Shown piece by piece: positions 10,148 through 20,600 of a stretch of 64,000 bases of DNA; within the stretch, counting starts at the first letter, position 1; each line of letters begins with the position of its first letter. The notes under the pieces were generated by a model, which was not told where the DNA came from, ran no database searches, and saw only the letters and a program-made list of their open reading frames with translations. The DNA comes from Diphasiastrum complanatum. Its lineage: Eukaryota; Streptophyta; Lycopodiopsida; Lycopodiales; Lycopodiaceae. The DNA lies in NCBI GenBank assembly GCA_029204225.1, contig CM055106.1, positions 5,122,858 through 5,186,857 of the forward strand, given 5' to 3'. The translations under genes and the position numbers were made by a program.

Positions 10148-10758
10148 GTAAATGCAGGAGAGAGTGAGGAATAAGTTGAGGAATCATGCATGAATCATGG
10201 CAGCAAATTTGAAGTCTTAATATAAAAAAGATCATAAGTTGCTGATGAAATATCATCTTCCACCTATGGTTGTTCAAAGCAGCAGCTACCCATACCTACA
10301 ATGGCAAGAGACAGTTTCAAGGTAAATGCAGGAGAGTGTGAGGAATAAGTTGAGGAATGATACATGAATCATGGCAGCAAAATTTAAGATCATAAGATGC
10401 TGATGAAATATCATCTTCCACCTATGGTTGTTCAAAGCAGCAGCTACCCATACCTACAATTGCAAGAGACAATTTCAAGGTAAATGCAGGAGAGTGTGAG
10501 GAATAAGTTGAGGAATCATACATGAATCATGGCAGCAAACTTGAAGTCTTAATATAAAAAAGATCATAAGATGCTGATGAAATATCATCTTCCACCTATG
10601 GTTGTTCAAAGTATCAGCTACCCATACCTACCATTGCAAGAGACAATTTCAAGGTAAATGCAGGAGAGTATGAGGAATAAGTTGAGGAATGATACATGAA
10701 TCATGGCAGCAAAATTTAAGATCATACATGAATCATGGCAGCAAAATTTAAGATCATA
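10148..10758. repeat. Four-unit tandem repeat, alternating 174/158 bp
   Basis: Units begin with gtaaatgcaggagag at 10,148, 10,322, 10,480 and 10,654, giving periods of 174, 158 and 174 bp. The 16-bp difference is the presence or absence of a segment around gtcttaatataaaa, so units alternate long-short-long-short. The last unit is cut and carries a 32-bp internal duplication (catgaatcatggcagcaaaa repeated). The array lies about 1 kb upstream of the OSCA start. Confidence 0.92.
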
Positions 10759-11199
10759 GTCCGGGTTCGGAACGCGACGGAACGATGGTTTCGGAATGAA
10801 TGACATTTTTTAAAAAAAAATTGGCGGAACAAAAAAAAAAAACATTTTTTTTTTATGTTGTTTTTTTTCTTTGGGGAGGGGGAAATAAAGATAATAAAGT
10901 ACTACATAAAGATGTTTTGGATAGGACAACTTAAGGTCCTCAAGCATATACTTAGATCCTCAAGCAAATACTTTGAGTGAATGATAAAGGAATGTTACTA
11001 GTTACTAAGATCTAGGCTGGACAGAACTAGGCTGAAAGATAAAGGGCTGTTACTAGTTACTAGGATCTAAGCTGGACAGAACTCGACTTTTGTAACACCC
11101 ATATTGTCATCAATTTGTTCAATTTTAGTTTCCCCGGGTCACATACATCCTTCCTTTAAACTGTTAAAGACTAGTATCCATAGGTGATTGATGCCCTAA
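10759..11199. other. Homopolymer-rich junction, no gene
   Basis: The stretch has A and T runs (10,811-10,868) and a 56-bp tandem duplication (10,993-11,090), with no coding sequence. It joins the tandem array to copia fragment Co2. The Co2 start is not marked by an LTR. Confidence 0.5.
10993..11090. repeat. 56-bp tandem duplication
   Basis: The block tgttactagttact followed by gatct and gctggacagaact occurs at 10,993 and again at 11,049 with a few mismatches. Confidence 0.85.
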
Positions 11200-13301
11200 A
11201 TTCAATACACGAGGTTTGGTGGGGCAACAAACCAAGTCTGACACATGTGTGCATTTTTGGATGCATTGCATATGCCCACATTCTAGATCAGAAAAGAAAG
11301 AAGCTGGATGAAAAGGTGCAGCAGGGATTCCACGTAGGATATGATGTTCATTCATCATACTACAGGATCTACATGCCTGACAACAGACACATCAAGACTG
11401 TTAGAGACGTCAGATTTGATGAGTCAAAGACAATGGCTGACGAAGATCCAGTTGGCTACAAAATCTTGACCAGAGGCTACTATGACCTGCCAGCATCTAT
11501 GGAGGGAACGGACCTTGAGCATCCGGAGCAAGATGCCAAAATTCCAGATGAACAAAGAGATTGTTCAGACGATGAGTAGCAAGACACACATCCTGTACCC
11601 AAGACACCTGCTACTCACACTAGTTCAGTAGTCAAGAGACTTGACAAAGGCAAGGCAATCGATCTAACTACTGGCACTCCAAGAAGATCCACGAGAGAAA
11701 GAAGAGCACCTGTCAGATTTGTGTCTGACCACTCAGCCTCTATGTTAGAGGAATTTTGTGGATTTGGTGGAGAATCTCAAACATATGAGAAGGCTATCAG
11801 CTATCCAGATAAGGACAAATGGATTAAAGCGATGAAAGACAAGATCAATTCCATGGAACAGAACAATTTTTGGAATCTGGAGCCATTACTAGCAGACAGG
11901 AAGACTGTAAAGTGCAAATGGATTTTCAAATACAAGTATGGACCTGATGGCAACGTATCAAAATACAAGGCTAGATTGGTGGCGAAAGGTTTCTCTCAAA
12001 AGTATGGTGTTGACTATACTGAGACATTTTCTCCAGTCGTAAAGCATTTGTCCTTATGCCTACTATTTGCATATGCAGCAGTGTATAGTCTCAAGATCCA
12101 CATAGTGGATGAAAAGACCGCCTTCCTACATGGCGAGTTGAATGAAGAGGTCTATACGGACCAACTACCAAGATTCATCTGCTCACGCTTTGCAAACTAC
12201 GTCTGCCGAATGCAAAGAAGCATATACGGATTGAAGCAGTCTGCCAGACAATGGTATAAGAAGAAGGATCACACTCTCAGATCCTTAGGATTTCAACCAT
12301 TGATGGCCGACTACAATGTCTATACAAAGGTCACAGATGAGAAAATCATAATCATAGCAGTCTACGTGGATGACACTTTGATCCTGTCCAAAAGCGACGA
12401 GCTGATTGCTCAGGTGAAGCATGATATTTCATAGCATTTTGAAATATCAGACCTAGGGGAAGCAAGATGCTACCTAGGATTGCAGATTGACAGAGATCTT
12501 GATGAAAGGAAGCTGTATCTTCACCAGTCAAGATACATCCAGAAAATCATTGATGATTTTCAAATGACAGACTGCAAGGGAGCTAATACGTCGATGGTAG
12601 CTGGAACAATTCTAACCAAGCAAGACTGCCCGTAGAATGCAGAAGAGCAAGAAGCCATGCAGAACGTGCCCTACAGGAGGTTAATATGATCACTCATGTA
12701 CTTGGCAGATAATACACACCCTGACATTGCTTATGCAGTTTTTAGAATGAGCCAGTTTAATATCAATCCAGGCCCTATGCACTGGAAGATAGCCAAGAGA
12801 ATTCTGCAATACCTTCAATAAACAAATGATTATGGGCTGTGTTTCTCTCAGCATGAAAAATTCCAAATCAGATCCTACAGCGATGCAAGCTGGGGATCCC
12901 TGAAAGATGAATGCAAGAGCATCTTAGGAGGATGCACAATAGCAGCCGGTGCAGTTGTGATAAGGATCAGCAGGAAGTAGAAGACCGTAACTACGCAATC
13001 ATCCTGTGAAGCAGAGCATGTTGCAGCAGGCAAGATGGCGAACGAGCTTACATGGCTCAAGCAGTTCCTTGACAGACTGGGAGAGAACTCCAACGAGCCG
13101 CTGCTATTATTCACGGATAACACATCCGCCATTCATTTGATGAAGGATCCAATGTTTCATTCCAGGACGAAATACATTGCTATCAGATATCATCTGATAA
13201 GATATCTGGTTGAGAAAGACAGATTGAAGACCGAGCTTACTCCAACAAAACAAATGGTGATTGATATTTTCACGAAGCTTCTTGACAAGGCAATTTTTTA
13301 G
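11200..13301 (+). pseudogene. Co2: copia integrase end, RT and RNase H, decayed
   Basis: The Ty1/copia pol order is clear. The integrase C-terminal side has EVWWGNKPSLTHV and VRDVRFDESKTMADED. The RT has KWIFKYKYGPDGNVSKYKAR, LVAKGFSQKYGVDYTETFSP, SIYGLKQSARQWY and the active site YVDD at 12,363-12,374. The RT/RNase H linker (YRRLI, MYLADNTHPDIAYAV) and RNase H end (DNTSAIHLMKDPMFHSR, IDIFTKLLDKAIF, stop at 13,301) follow. Stops interrupt at about 12,432, 12,633, 12,687, 12,820 and 12,979. The catalytic-region Asp block reads VDEKTAFLHGEL. Gag, protease, integrase core and both LTRs are absent. Co6 (48,785 onward, minus) is a relative, sharing the TMAD(E/D)D block. The element once encoded replication enzymes for cytoplasmic particles; this copy is dead. 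Confidence 0.9.
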
Positions 13302-13799
13302 AAGCAGCGTGCAAGCTTAGGAATTAAAAAAATATTAGCTTTGAGAGGGAGCTGAAGAAACTGAGAGTTTCTATCTTTCAAAGTCTTAACATTTTTCCTT
13401 AGCTTTTCCTTTGTTATTTTTTGCGACTGTGCATTTTGAACTATGTTTTGCACAGTCTGCATTTTTGAACTGTTTTGTCGCACAGTTTGCATTTTTGGGT
13501 CATAAGAAAAATTCATTCCTAGGTCTAAAACAATTAGAAAATGTTGTATGATCTACAATATTGGAATGCATGCTAGCAGTAGATAAATTTTCGATGTTGC
13601 TTTACTCAATATTATCTGTTGTTTACAAATTTAATTTTTATAATAGTTTGTCAGAAGCGATCTGGGGCTTGGAAGAGAATAAGACTACAGTCAGTAGCAG
13701 TAGCTAATCCTGCCAAGTTGGCTCTATCCGGCTTTCATCGTTGGGAACATCACAGACTCCATTTGAATTGATTTTGTTCGCGTTTCATTTTGATTCGTT
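13302..13799. other. Non-coding flank with a repeated CACAGT-TGCATTTTT motif
   Basis: After the Co2 stop there is no gene. At about 13,424-13,497 three near-copies of a motif (gactgtgcatttt, cacagtctgcattttt, cacagtttgcattttt) recur every 30-35 bases. Similar motifs fill the LTRs of Co4, Co5 and Co7, so this may be the start of the lost Co2 3' LTR. The right part leads abruptly into Gy2. Confidence 0.45.
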
Positions 13800-15231
13800 T
13801 TGCTTTCAATTCGTATTAGTAGGGACAACTTTCCAAGAAATGATGAACAATTTATTTCGTCCATATTTGGGAAGTTTGTAGTATTGTTTATGGATGCTAT
13901 TTTGATCTACAGTAGAACACTCAAAGAGCATGCTAAGCATCTCTGTACTGTCTTACATATCTTAAGACAAGAGAAGCTTTATGCAAAGGAATCAAAGTGC
14001 AAATTCTTTAAAAAAGGACTTCTTTACCGTCATCATAAGATCACCTCTTTTGGGATCAAGATTGAAGAGGAAAAGGTGAAGACGGTAGTGGAATGGCCAG
14101 TCCCTCAAACGGTTCGTGAACTTAAGTCATTCTTAGATTTCATTGTGTTTTTCCATAGATTTGTAGAGGAGTACTCGAAGATTGCTGCACCTCTCAACAA
14201 TATGTTGAAAGGAGTGAAAAGCCACAAAGGTAGGCCAAGTCCTCCTATAAGGTGGAATGAGAAGTTAAATGAGAGTTTTCGAAAACTCAAGCTTCTAATT
14301 GCCTCAGGTCCAGTCTTGAGGATAGTGGATCCAGATTTGTCGTTCGACAGTAACATTGACGCAAGTGATATGGCTATTGGAGCTGTTCTCTTATAGGAGG
14401 GCCAACCCATTGCCTTAAAAAGTAAAAAACTAATCGATGCATAGGTCAGGTATACCAAGCAAGAAAAAGAGCTTTTTGCGGTGATCCATGCTTTGAAATC
14501 ATGGAGACATTACCTGTATGGTAATAAGTTTGTGGTTAATACAGATCACCAACCTTTAAAGTATTTTTGTAATTAGAATGATTTGAGAGGTCGTAAGGCT
14601 AGATGGGCATAACCCATGCAAGAATTTGACTTTGAAGTGCGGTATATCAAAAGCACCTCTAATCAGGTGGCCGATGCACTTAGTTGAATTGGTGAAGTGA
14701 ATGAGTTTTCCTTCACTGAGATCAATACAGACTTTAGAACCACATTTTGGACCAATCTGGAATAGGGTTCTGGCAGTTTCATCAAGTGAGACTGATGTTC
14801 ATGGTGATCAGTCTGGGGGGAAGGATAAAAAGGGTGCTAATGACTTCTCTATACATAATAGACTTTTGTTTAGGAAAGAGTATTGTGTGCCTGATGTGGA
14901 TGTTATTAAAAATAAAATTCTTTATGAATGTCATGACTCGCCATGCGCAGGACATCTCGGCATACATCATACATTAGATTTGGTACGGAGGGACTTTTAT
15001 TGGCCAAATCTCAAGCCCTTTGTAGAATCTTATATGGTCAAGCGTGACCAATGCCAATTGAATAAAGCTGAATGCATAAGACTGGCAGATTGTTGCATCC
15101 ATTTGATATCTCGGATAATAGATGGAATAGTATTTCCATGTATTTTGTGGTTGGGTTACCGTGGACGCCATGGATTTTGTTTTCCAGGTGGGAGGCTGCT
15201 AGAAGAGACAACAAAGATCCAGCAGTGAACT
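13800..15231 (+). pseudogene. Gy2: gypsy RT end, RNase H and integrase zinc finger
   Basis: Same family as Gy1, closely matching 5,165-6,178, but cut at both ends. RT begins in the palm and the active site reads FMDA (13,887-13,898), so the second catalytic Asp is Ala. Thumb and RNase H follow (LKSFLDFIVFFHRF, IDASDMAIGAVLL, ALKSWRHYLYGNKF, NTDHQPLKYF), with stops at about 14,394, 14,574, 14,610 and 14,685. The integrase zinc-binding domain follows: CHDSPCAGHLGIHHTLDLV, RRDFYWPNLKPF, then KRDQCQ, where one Cys of the HHCC set is lost. The catalytic core is barely begun before the sequence switches at about 15,232 to GyA. Confidence 0.88.
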
Positions 15232-15834
15232 GCTACTTGGTATTATTCTTAATAGCTCGTTTGAGGTCACCAAAAACATTCTTGAACCAATTATATGGTT
15301 CAAGAGGGGCTTTGGTTCACTTGGTATAGGACTCAACTATCCTATGTAGGATCTGTGAAGTGATGCAATCTTTTCTGAGGTTGCCAACCATCAGAAAGTT
15401 ATTGAGGAGATGGGCAGCAGCCTAAGAGGTAGCCATCGTTGGTCCAGTGCAAATCATTGGTTAGGTCAATGTAAGGCTTAATAGCCTGTTTGGCTTGTTT
15501 ATGGTTGGGTGAGGCTTGTGTACCAGATGCTATGCCTATAGCAGCAAGGGCGACCTCACTAACGTGCACCTTGTGTGTGGCTCCTTGAAAGGTGATATAA
15601 AACTTGGAACTCTCTTCCTTCCACGTACTGAAGGCAAGAGTGATGAAATCCATGTTGATTCTCCCAGAAAAGGCTCTCTCATGAATACCCATTGTAGTAA
15701 GCAGAGGCTTCGCAAGGGTCATCCACTGAGTGACCATGCTTGTGCTAAGAAATATCATGATGTCCGTTGCAAATGGGACACCACGATGGATAGTATATAT
15801 AACGAGCAGACCGAGAAGTGTCTGTGGAAGACAT
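15232..15834 (-). pseudogene. GyA extra ORF downstream of integrase (5' part)
   Basis: Minus-strand counterpart of the extra ORF of GyB (24,258 onward). Its ATG (15,834-15,832) matches the GyB start. An early frameshift follows, then an open frame at 15,758-15,399 reads TSMVTQWMTLAKPLLTTMGI, HERAFSGRINMDFI, KFYITFQGATHKVHVSEVAL and KQAIKPYIDLTNDLHW. The homology continues with stops to about 15,232, corresponding to about residue 190 of the GyB protein, where Gy2 begins. So this copy keeps only the N-terminal domain. The protein is described under GyB. Two independent copies in the same place downstream of integrase show that the ORF belongs to the element and is not a chance neighbour. Confidence 0.8.
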
Positions 15835-16648
15835 GATGATCAAAATGAAAAGCAAGATGTGCAAAAGTATATTAGAAAGCAGTTCAGAAAGTTTGGAAGG
15901 CTTTGGTTGCGAGAAAAATTTGCAAGAGCTTCGCTAGCACAAGTGAGGAATGAATCGAATTCAGCCAACTTATAGGTGAATTTGGAGGGTCCATTACACT
16001 GAATACTAGTTTAGTTGATCAGTTCTGAACAAAAATTTGCAGGCATGGACAATACTGTGATAATAGGCTATAAAAATCTTGGCGAAGGTTTCTGGGGATC
16101 TGAACCTATCAGGCGAACGTTTTCCAGGGTTGGCGAAGGATGAACCTTCGCCCAGGAGGATCCTTCGCCCGAGTACTGCCATAAATGCATTTTTCCAAGA
16201 TCTGAGGCTATGGACAGCCTAATTTTGACATTTTAAGACCATCTAGCATGTCAGTGAAGGTTCATAATGAGGGTAAGGTGCTCGGCAAAGGTTCCCCAAT
16301 TGGCATATTGATGATCATTCGCCTAGCTCAAAAAATGGGTTTTTCATGGCCAAGAACCTTCACCCACCTCAATATAGACATATCTGGAGTGGATGTACAG
16401 TCTGGAGGCTCAACAAAGGTTTTTGATATTGTATAGGCCACATCTGACCGAAACAATGATTTTACAAGTCATTTTCCATCAAAAATACTGTCCTTCCTTT
16501 TTGCCATGCTGATGACTTTTTTGACTTTTGCTCTTTTCTCAATTTTTCTGTTTTTTTTTTTTCTTTTCAGTCTTTTCCAAAAATACTCAACAATTAAATA
16601 TTGAAAACAAAAAATTGAAAAACAAGTAAAATTAAAAAATCATTGAGA
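15835..16648 (-). repeat. GyA integrase-to-extra-ORF spacer with GGCGAAGG motifs
   Basis: Non-coding spacer that is the inverted copy of 23,447-24,257. It carries repeated GGCGAAGG/CCTTCGCC words in both orientations (for example about 16,079, 16,131, 16,150, 16,164, 16,283 and 16,358). On the minus strand it begins right after the integrase stop with a T-rich tract and ends at the extra-ORF ATG. Confidence 0.8.
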
Positions 16649-17850
16649 TCAAGCTTGCTGATCTGGCAGAGCAGGCTGCCAAAACTTGCGTAATTGGCTG
16701 TCAAATAATCGTTTTCCATCCAAGTGCTCAAGAATTACTGTGCCATAGTTCAGGATTTTCTTTACTTTATACGGGCCTTCACCGATAGACTTCAATTTTC
16801 CCTTGATGTGCTTGGTTTTGTACATCAATGCAAGATCTCCTGCATTCAGATCCTTTTTGTGCAATCGACGATCATGCCATGCCTTTTGGCGGGCTTTCTC
16901 TGCTGCTAACGCATGAACTGCCATCAACCGTGTTTCACATAATTTGTGCAACACTTCATGACGTAGATGTAAAGACTTATTATCATTTAATTGTTCTGTT
17001 GTCGCTATGCATAACGATGGGATTAAAAATTCAATCGGCATGATAGCATCTTGACCATAAACCAGTTGAAAGGGGGTTTGATTTGTACTATTTTTGTAAG
17101 CGGTTCTGAATGCCCATAACGCTGCATACAGTTTATGTTCCCAATCAGATCGACTCGCTTCAACTGTCTTTGTCATAATAGTGCAGAGAATCTTATTGGA
17201 AGACTCAGCTTGTCCATTCCCTCTGGGATAGTAAGGAGTACGAAATCTGTGTATAACAAAAAAATCTTCTAGTAGACACTTTATTGTTTGATTAACAAAG
17301 TGTGTACCCCAGTCACTAACAATCTCGATCAGACATCCAAATCTGATTATAATATTTTCATAGAGAAACTTGGCTGTAGATTTTGCATCAAAACTTTGAC
17401 AGCTTTGGCTTCAACCCACTTGGTCATATAATCAGTTGCTACGATAATGTATCGGGCCTGAGATCCTCACGCAGCAGGATAAATAGGACCAACATAATCC
17501 AGTCCCCATTTTTCAAACTATGCTTGTGATAAAACCGGATGCAAGGGTTCATAGTTTTGTCTAGTAGGCCGTCGTGCTTGCTGGCAAACATCACATGTCT
17601 GAATATAAGTTTCTGTGTTCTTATGAAGCGTAGGCCACCAACAATTTGATTGCAAAAGTTTGCGAACAGTAATATCTATAGAGAAGTGTCCTTTGCCCAT
17701 GCCATCATGTGAAAACATAATTAAATTTGGGATTTCATGCGGTAAAACACATCTACGTAGAATATTGTCTGATCCATGACGATACAATTGCCCTGCAATC
17801 AATTGATAAGGTTGAGCCTTATGAATCAATTGCCTCTTCTATACTTTTGT
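16649..17850 (-). pseudogene. GyA integrase, decayed
   Basis: The zinc-binding domain is at 17,829-17,518: HDGMGKGHFSIDITVRKLL, WWPTLHKN, then CDVCQQARRPT, a full HHCC set. The catalytic core follows in broken frames (LDYVGPIYPA, MTKWVEAKAV, a decayed GTHFVNQTI block, GQAESSNKIL). The C-terminal frame at 17,176-16,649 is intact: SDWEHKLYAALWAFRTAYKN, then FQLVYGQDAIMPIEF and GPYKVKKILNYGTVILEHLDG (GPY module). No chromodomain is present, so this is a non-chromovirus gypsy element. The tail matches GyB at 22,815-23,446 in opposite orientation. Confidence 0.88.
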
Positions 17851-19358
17851 CAAAGAGTCATTCGGTTGTCCTAGCATCAGGTACTCAACAATATCCGCTA
17901 CCCACTCAAATACTGCTTCTACATAGAACAATGCAGCATCTGGTAATTCATCATCCACTTCAGTATTAACAGGTGCGGATTCAATTCGCGAAACGTAATC
18001 AGCTAGATAATGTTGCTTCCCCTTTCGAACCACAATTCGAAAGTCAAATTCAGTCAATTATAGTAACATCTTGCAATACGTCCAGTATTGCATGTCTGTT
18101 TACCAAGTAAAGCAACGGTTGGTGATCTGTATAAAAGGCAAAGTGCGTTTCCATAAGGTAGTGACGAAATTTCCAAACAGAAAAAATCATGGCTAACGCT
18201 TCACGTTCTGTTGTTGAATAATTCTTCTCCGGATCTGTAAGTTGGTCTGCTTGCAAATGGTATAGGATAATCCTTCTTATAGTCACCTAGCTGCGTCAAA
18301 ACTGATTCAATGCCGTATTTCGAGGCATCTGTGTGAACATGAAATTCAATCGTCCAATTTGGAGAACGCGGTATCGATGCTGAAGTTAATGCTTTTATTG
18401 ATTTTTCAAAGGCTTTTAACGCCTCTACTGTCCAAATAGGAACAATAGTAAGTTTGTATATAGGTCGTGCCAAATTCGCAAAGAAGATAATAAAAATTCG
18501 ATAGTAGTTCGCATGACCCATAAACACATAAACTCCACGAATCGTTGTTGGCGATGACAATTCCACAACAATCTTGATCTTAGAATTATATGTGGCAATA
18601 CCATGTCTCAATATCACATGGCCAAGCACAACTCCATGGAAAAACCCATATCTGGTATTTTTCTGGATCTAGAGAAATTCGATATCTTTCAAATACTTTC
18701 TCCAATCGATCCAGGTGGTTTGCATCTATACTATGGACCCCCAGGTCATCCAAATATATTTCAAGAAATTTTTGTAGATAATCTTTAATGGCAAATTGCA
18801 TTACTCTTTGGAACAAACTTGGTGCATTACAAAGTCCAAACGAATTACTTTGTAAGCATAGGTGCCCCATTCTGTTGCAAAAGTGGTTTTGTGAAAATCG
18901 GCAGGTGCAATCTTAACCTGGTTGTAACCACTAAATCCATCCAGGAAACTATAAGCTTCCGCTCTAGCAAGGCGATCCAAAATGATTTCAGTAAAAGGTA
19001 ACGGAAAGTGATCCTTCCGTGTCACTTTGTTCAAAGCCTTGAGATTCACACAAATTCTCAATTTCCCATTCTTCTTATGAACAATGACTATCGATGAGAT
19101 CCATTCGGTATGCTTGATCTCATAAATGAAATCGGCGTCAAGCAATCGCTAAAGTTCTTTCTTTATCAGATCTACAACATTAGGATTACAACGATAGAAC
19201 TTTGTAACCTTTGTAACTGCATCAAGTACTAAAGGTATGATATGTTCAATAACTGACGTCGGAATACCCTTCAGATCTTGATAAGTCCATGCAAAGCAAT
19301 CTTCATACTTAAAACATGCGGAGTGCTTGATACTGTTCAGGATTAAGTTGTGATCCAA
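17851..19358 (-). pseudogene. GyA reverse transcriptase and RNase H, decayed
   Basis: The RT N-terminal approach starts at 19,358 (CFAWTYQDLKGIPTSVIEHI). The RT core follows: VHKKNGKLRICVNLKALNKV, FPLPFTEIILDRLARAEAYS, FLDGFSGYNQVKIAP and the active site YLDD at 18,745-18,756 (both Asp kept). RNase H has VHTDASKYGIESVLTQLGDY, EREALAMIFSVWKFRHYLME, YTDHQPLLYLV and DFRIVVRKGKQHYLADYVSR. Frames change several times and stops interrupt (for example after CSKE near 18,801). Motif style and lack of a chromodomain suggest the Tat/Athila branch of Ty3/gypsy, which is inference without a tree. Confidence 0.88.
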
Positions 19359-20600
19359 CTTGTATTATCTTTTCCGGTTCTCCTGGTTCGACAAGATTCA
19401 TTGGCGGTGTCCTAGCTGGGCTATCGTAAACATCTTTCGATTCTGGCACGTGTTCTTTGGGTCCACGATGCACTTTAGGTAACATGATAACCACATCATC
19501 CAATGTATAACGTTTAAAATGTTCGGGCATATCATGCTGGACTACATCTGTTTGTTCTTTTTCGAAAGGACTTGTCTTGGATCTTCACTTAGCCTTCTTA
19601 GCAGGAATTGATCGTGGAGGTGATGATGTCTTGCTAGAACTCTGACTTGTAGACTCATCCTCGACTTTTCCTTTGTCTTTATCTAATAAGGGTGGCACAT
19701 TCGCTGAATTAATCTTTTGAGGAGGATTTTTCCATTTCAGGACCGTATTATAATGTTGTTTGGCTTGTTTCTTCGTCATTGACCCTATGATCCTGTCTTC
19801 CTTCAATATAACTACTTTGGGCGGTTTTATTGTTGGTTCATCAAGAACATTACACATTCCAAATCTGGTCGGATCCATATGATTTAGAATCTGATCATCT
19901 GTAAGTTCGGCATTGTCATCATAAGTCAAAGCATGACTCACAAGTATGACTTCATCTTCAATCAGATCTGGTATAGGTTTCGTTGATATCCAAGCTACAT
20001 TCAGCACATTCAATGGAAAAGAAATCGGTGGATGCAAAGTTGGATCTAATAATGAAATCTCGTTCAATTCTGACTGATTATCTTTTTGACACATATATCC
20101 TACTGTACAATCAATTGTTGCAAGAGCTTCATTCCAGATGATGGTATCCGTTTGAGAATTGTAATGAACTCCCAAAATGTTCTCTAGTCGGTCACAAGTA
20201 TGATTCGTTGTTGATGAATTATCATCCTCTTTTTGGACCACTGGTTTGATATTCCAAGTTGCAGGATCACTTTTACTGCATGTTCACAATTTTCAAAAGT
20301 GATTTTTTCGGTACCCCAATTATGAATTTCTTGCGCAACTCGTAACCATGGACATCCCAATAGGACTCGGTAGACATTTGGTGCTTTTGGTAAGTCCATT
20401 ACTACAAAAGTAATGACGAATTGTACTCCCACAATTCTTACAGGTATATCTTCAACCATTCCTTGCGGACGAACGGTCGTTTGGTCAGCTAGCTTAATAG
20501 CAAAAGTTGTAGGCTTGATCTTTGTAAGGCCCAATTTTGCACATAGCTTTGTAGAAATCAGGTTAACTCCTGAACCGCTATCTATCGCAGCTGCTTCCTT
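19359..20600 (-). pseudogene. GyA aspartic protease and long linker
   Basis: On the minus strand AAIDSGSGVNLISTKLCAKL (DSG active loop, about 20,600-20,540) is followed by an open frame (20,534-20,184) with LADQTTVRPQGMVEDIPVRI, then VYRVLLGCPWLRVAQEIHNW, the usual end of a gypsy retropepsin. A linker of about 270 residues follows (20,241-19,585 and 19,530-19,309), with the Pro/Ser-rich segment PPLLDKDKGKVEDESTSQSS and a basic end. Such long linkers between protease and RT occur in some gypsy lineages, and the function is unknown. Gy3 (44,779 onward) is a related protease remnant. Confidence 0.82.

Noticed and set aside
10148-10758. Repeat array considered as a CRISPR-like array
   Set aside because: Units are contiguous 158-174-bp tandem copies with no distinct spacers, in plant nuclear DNA.
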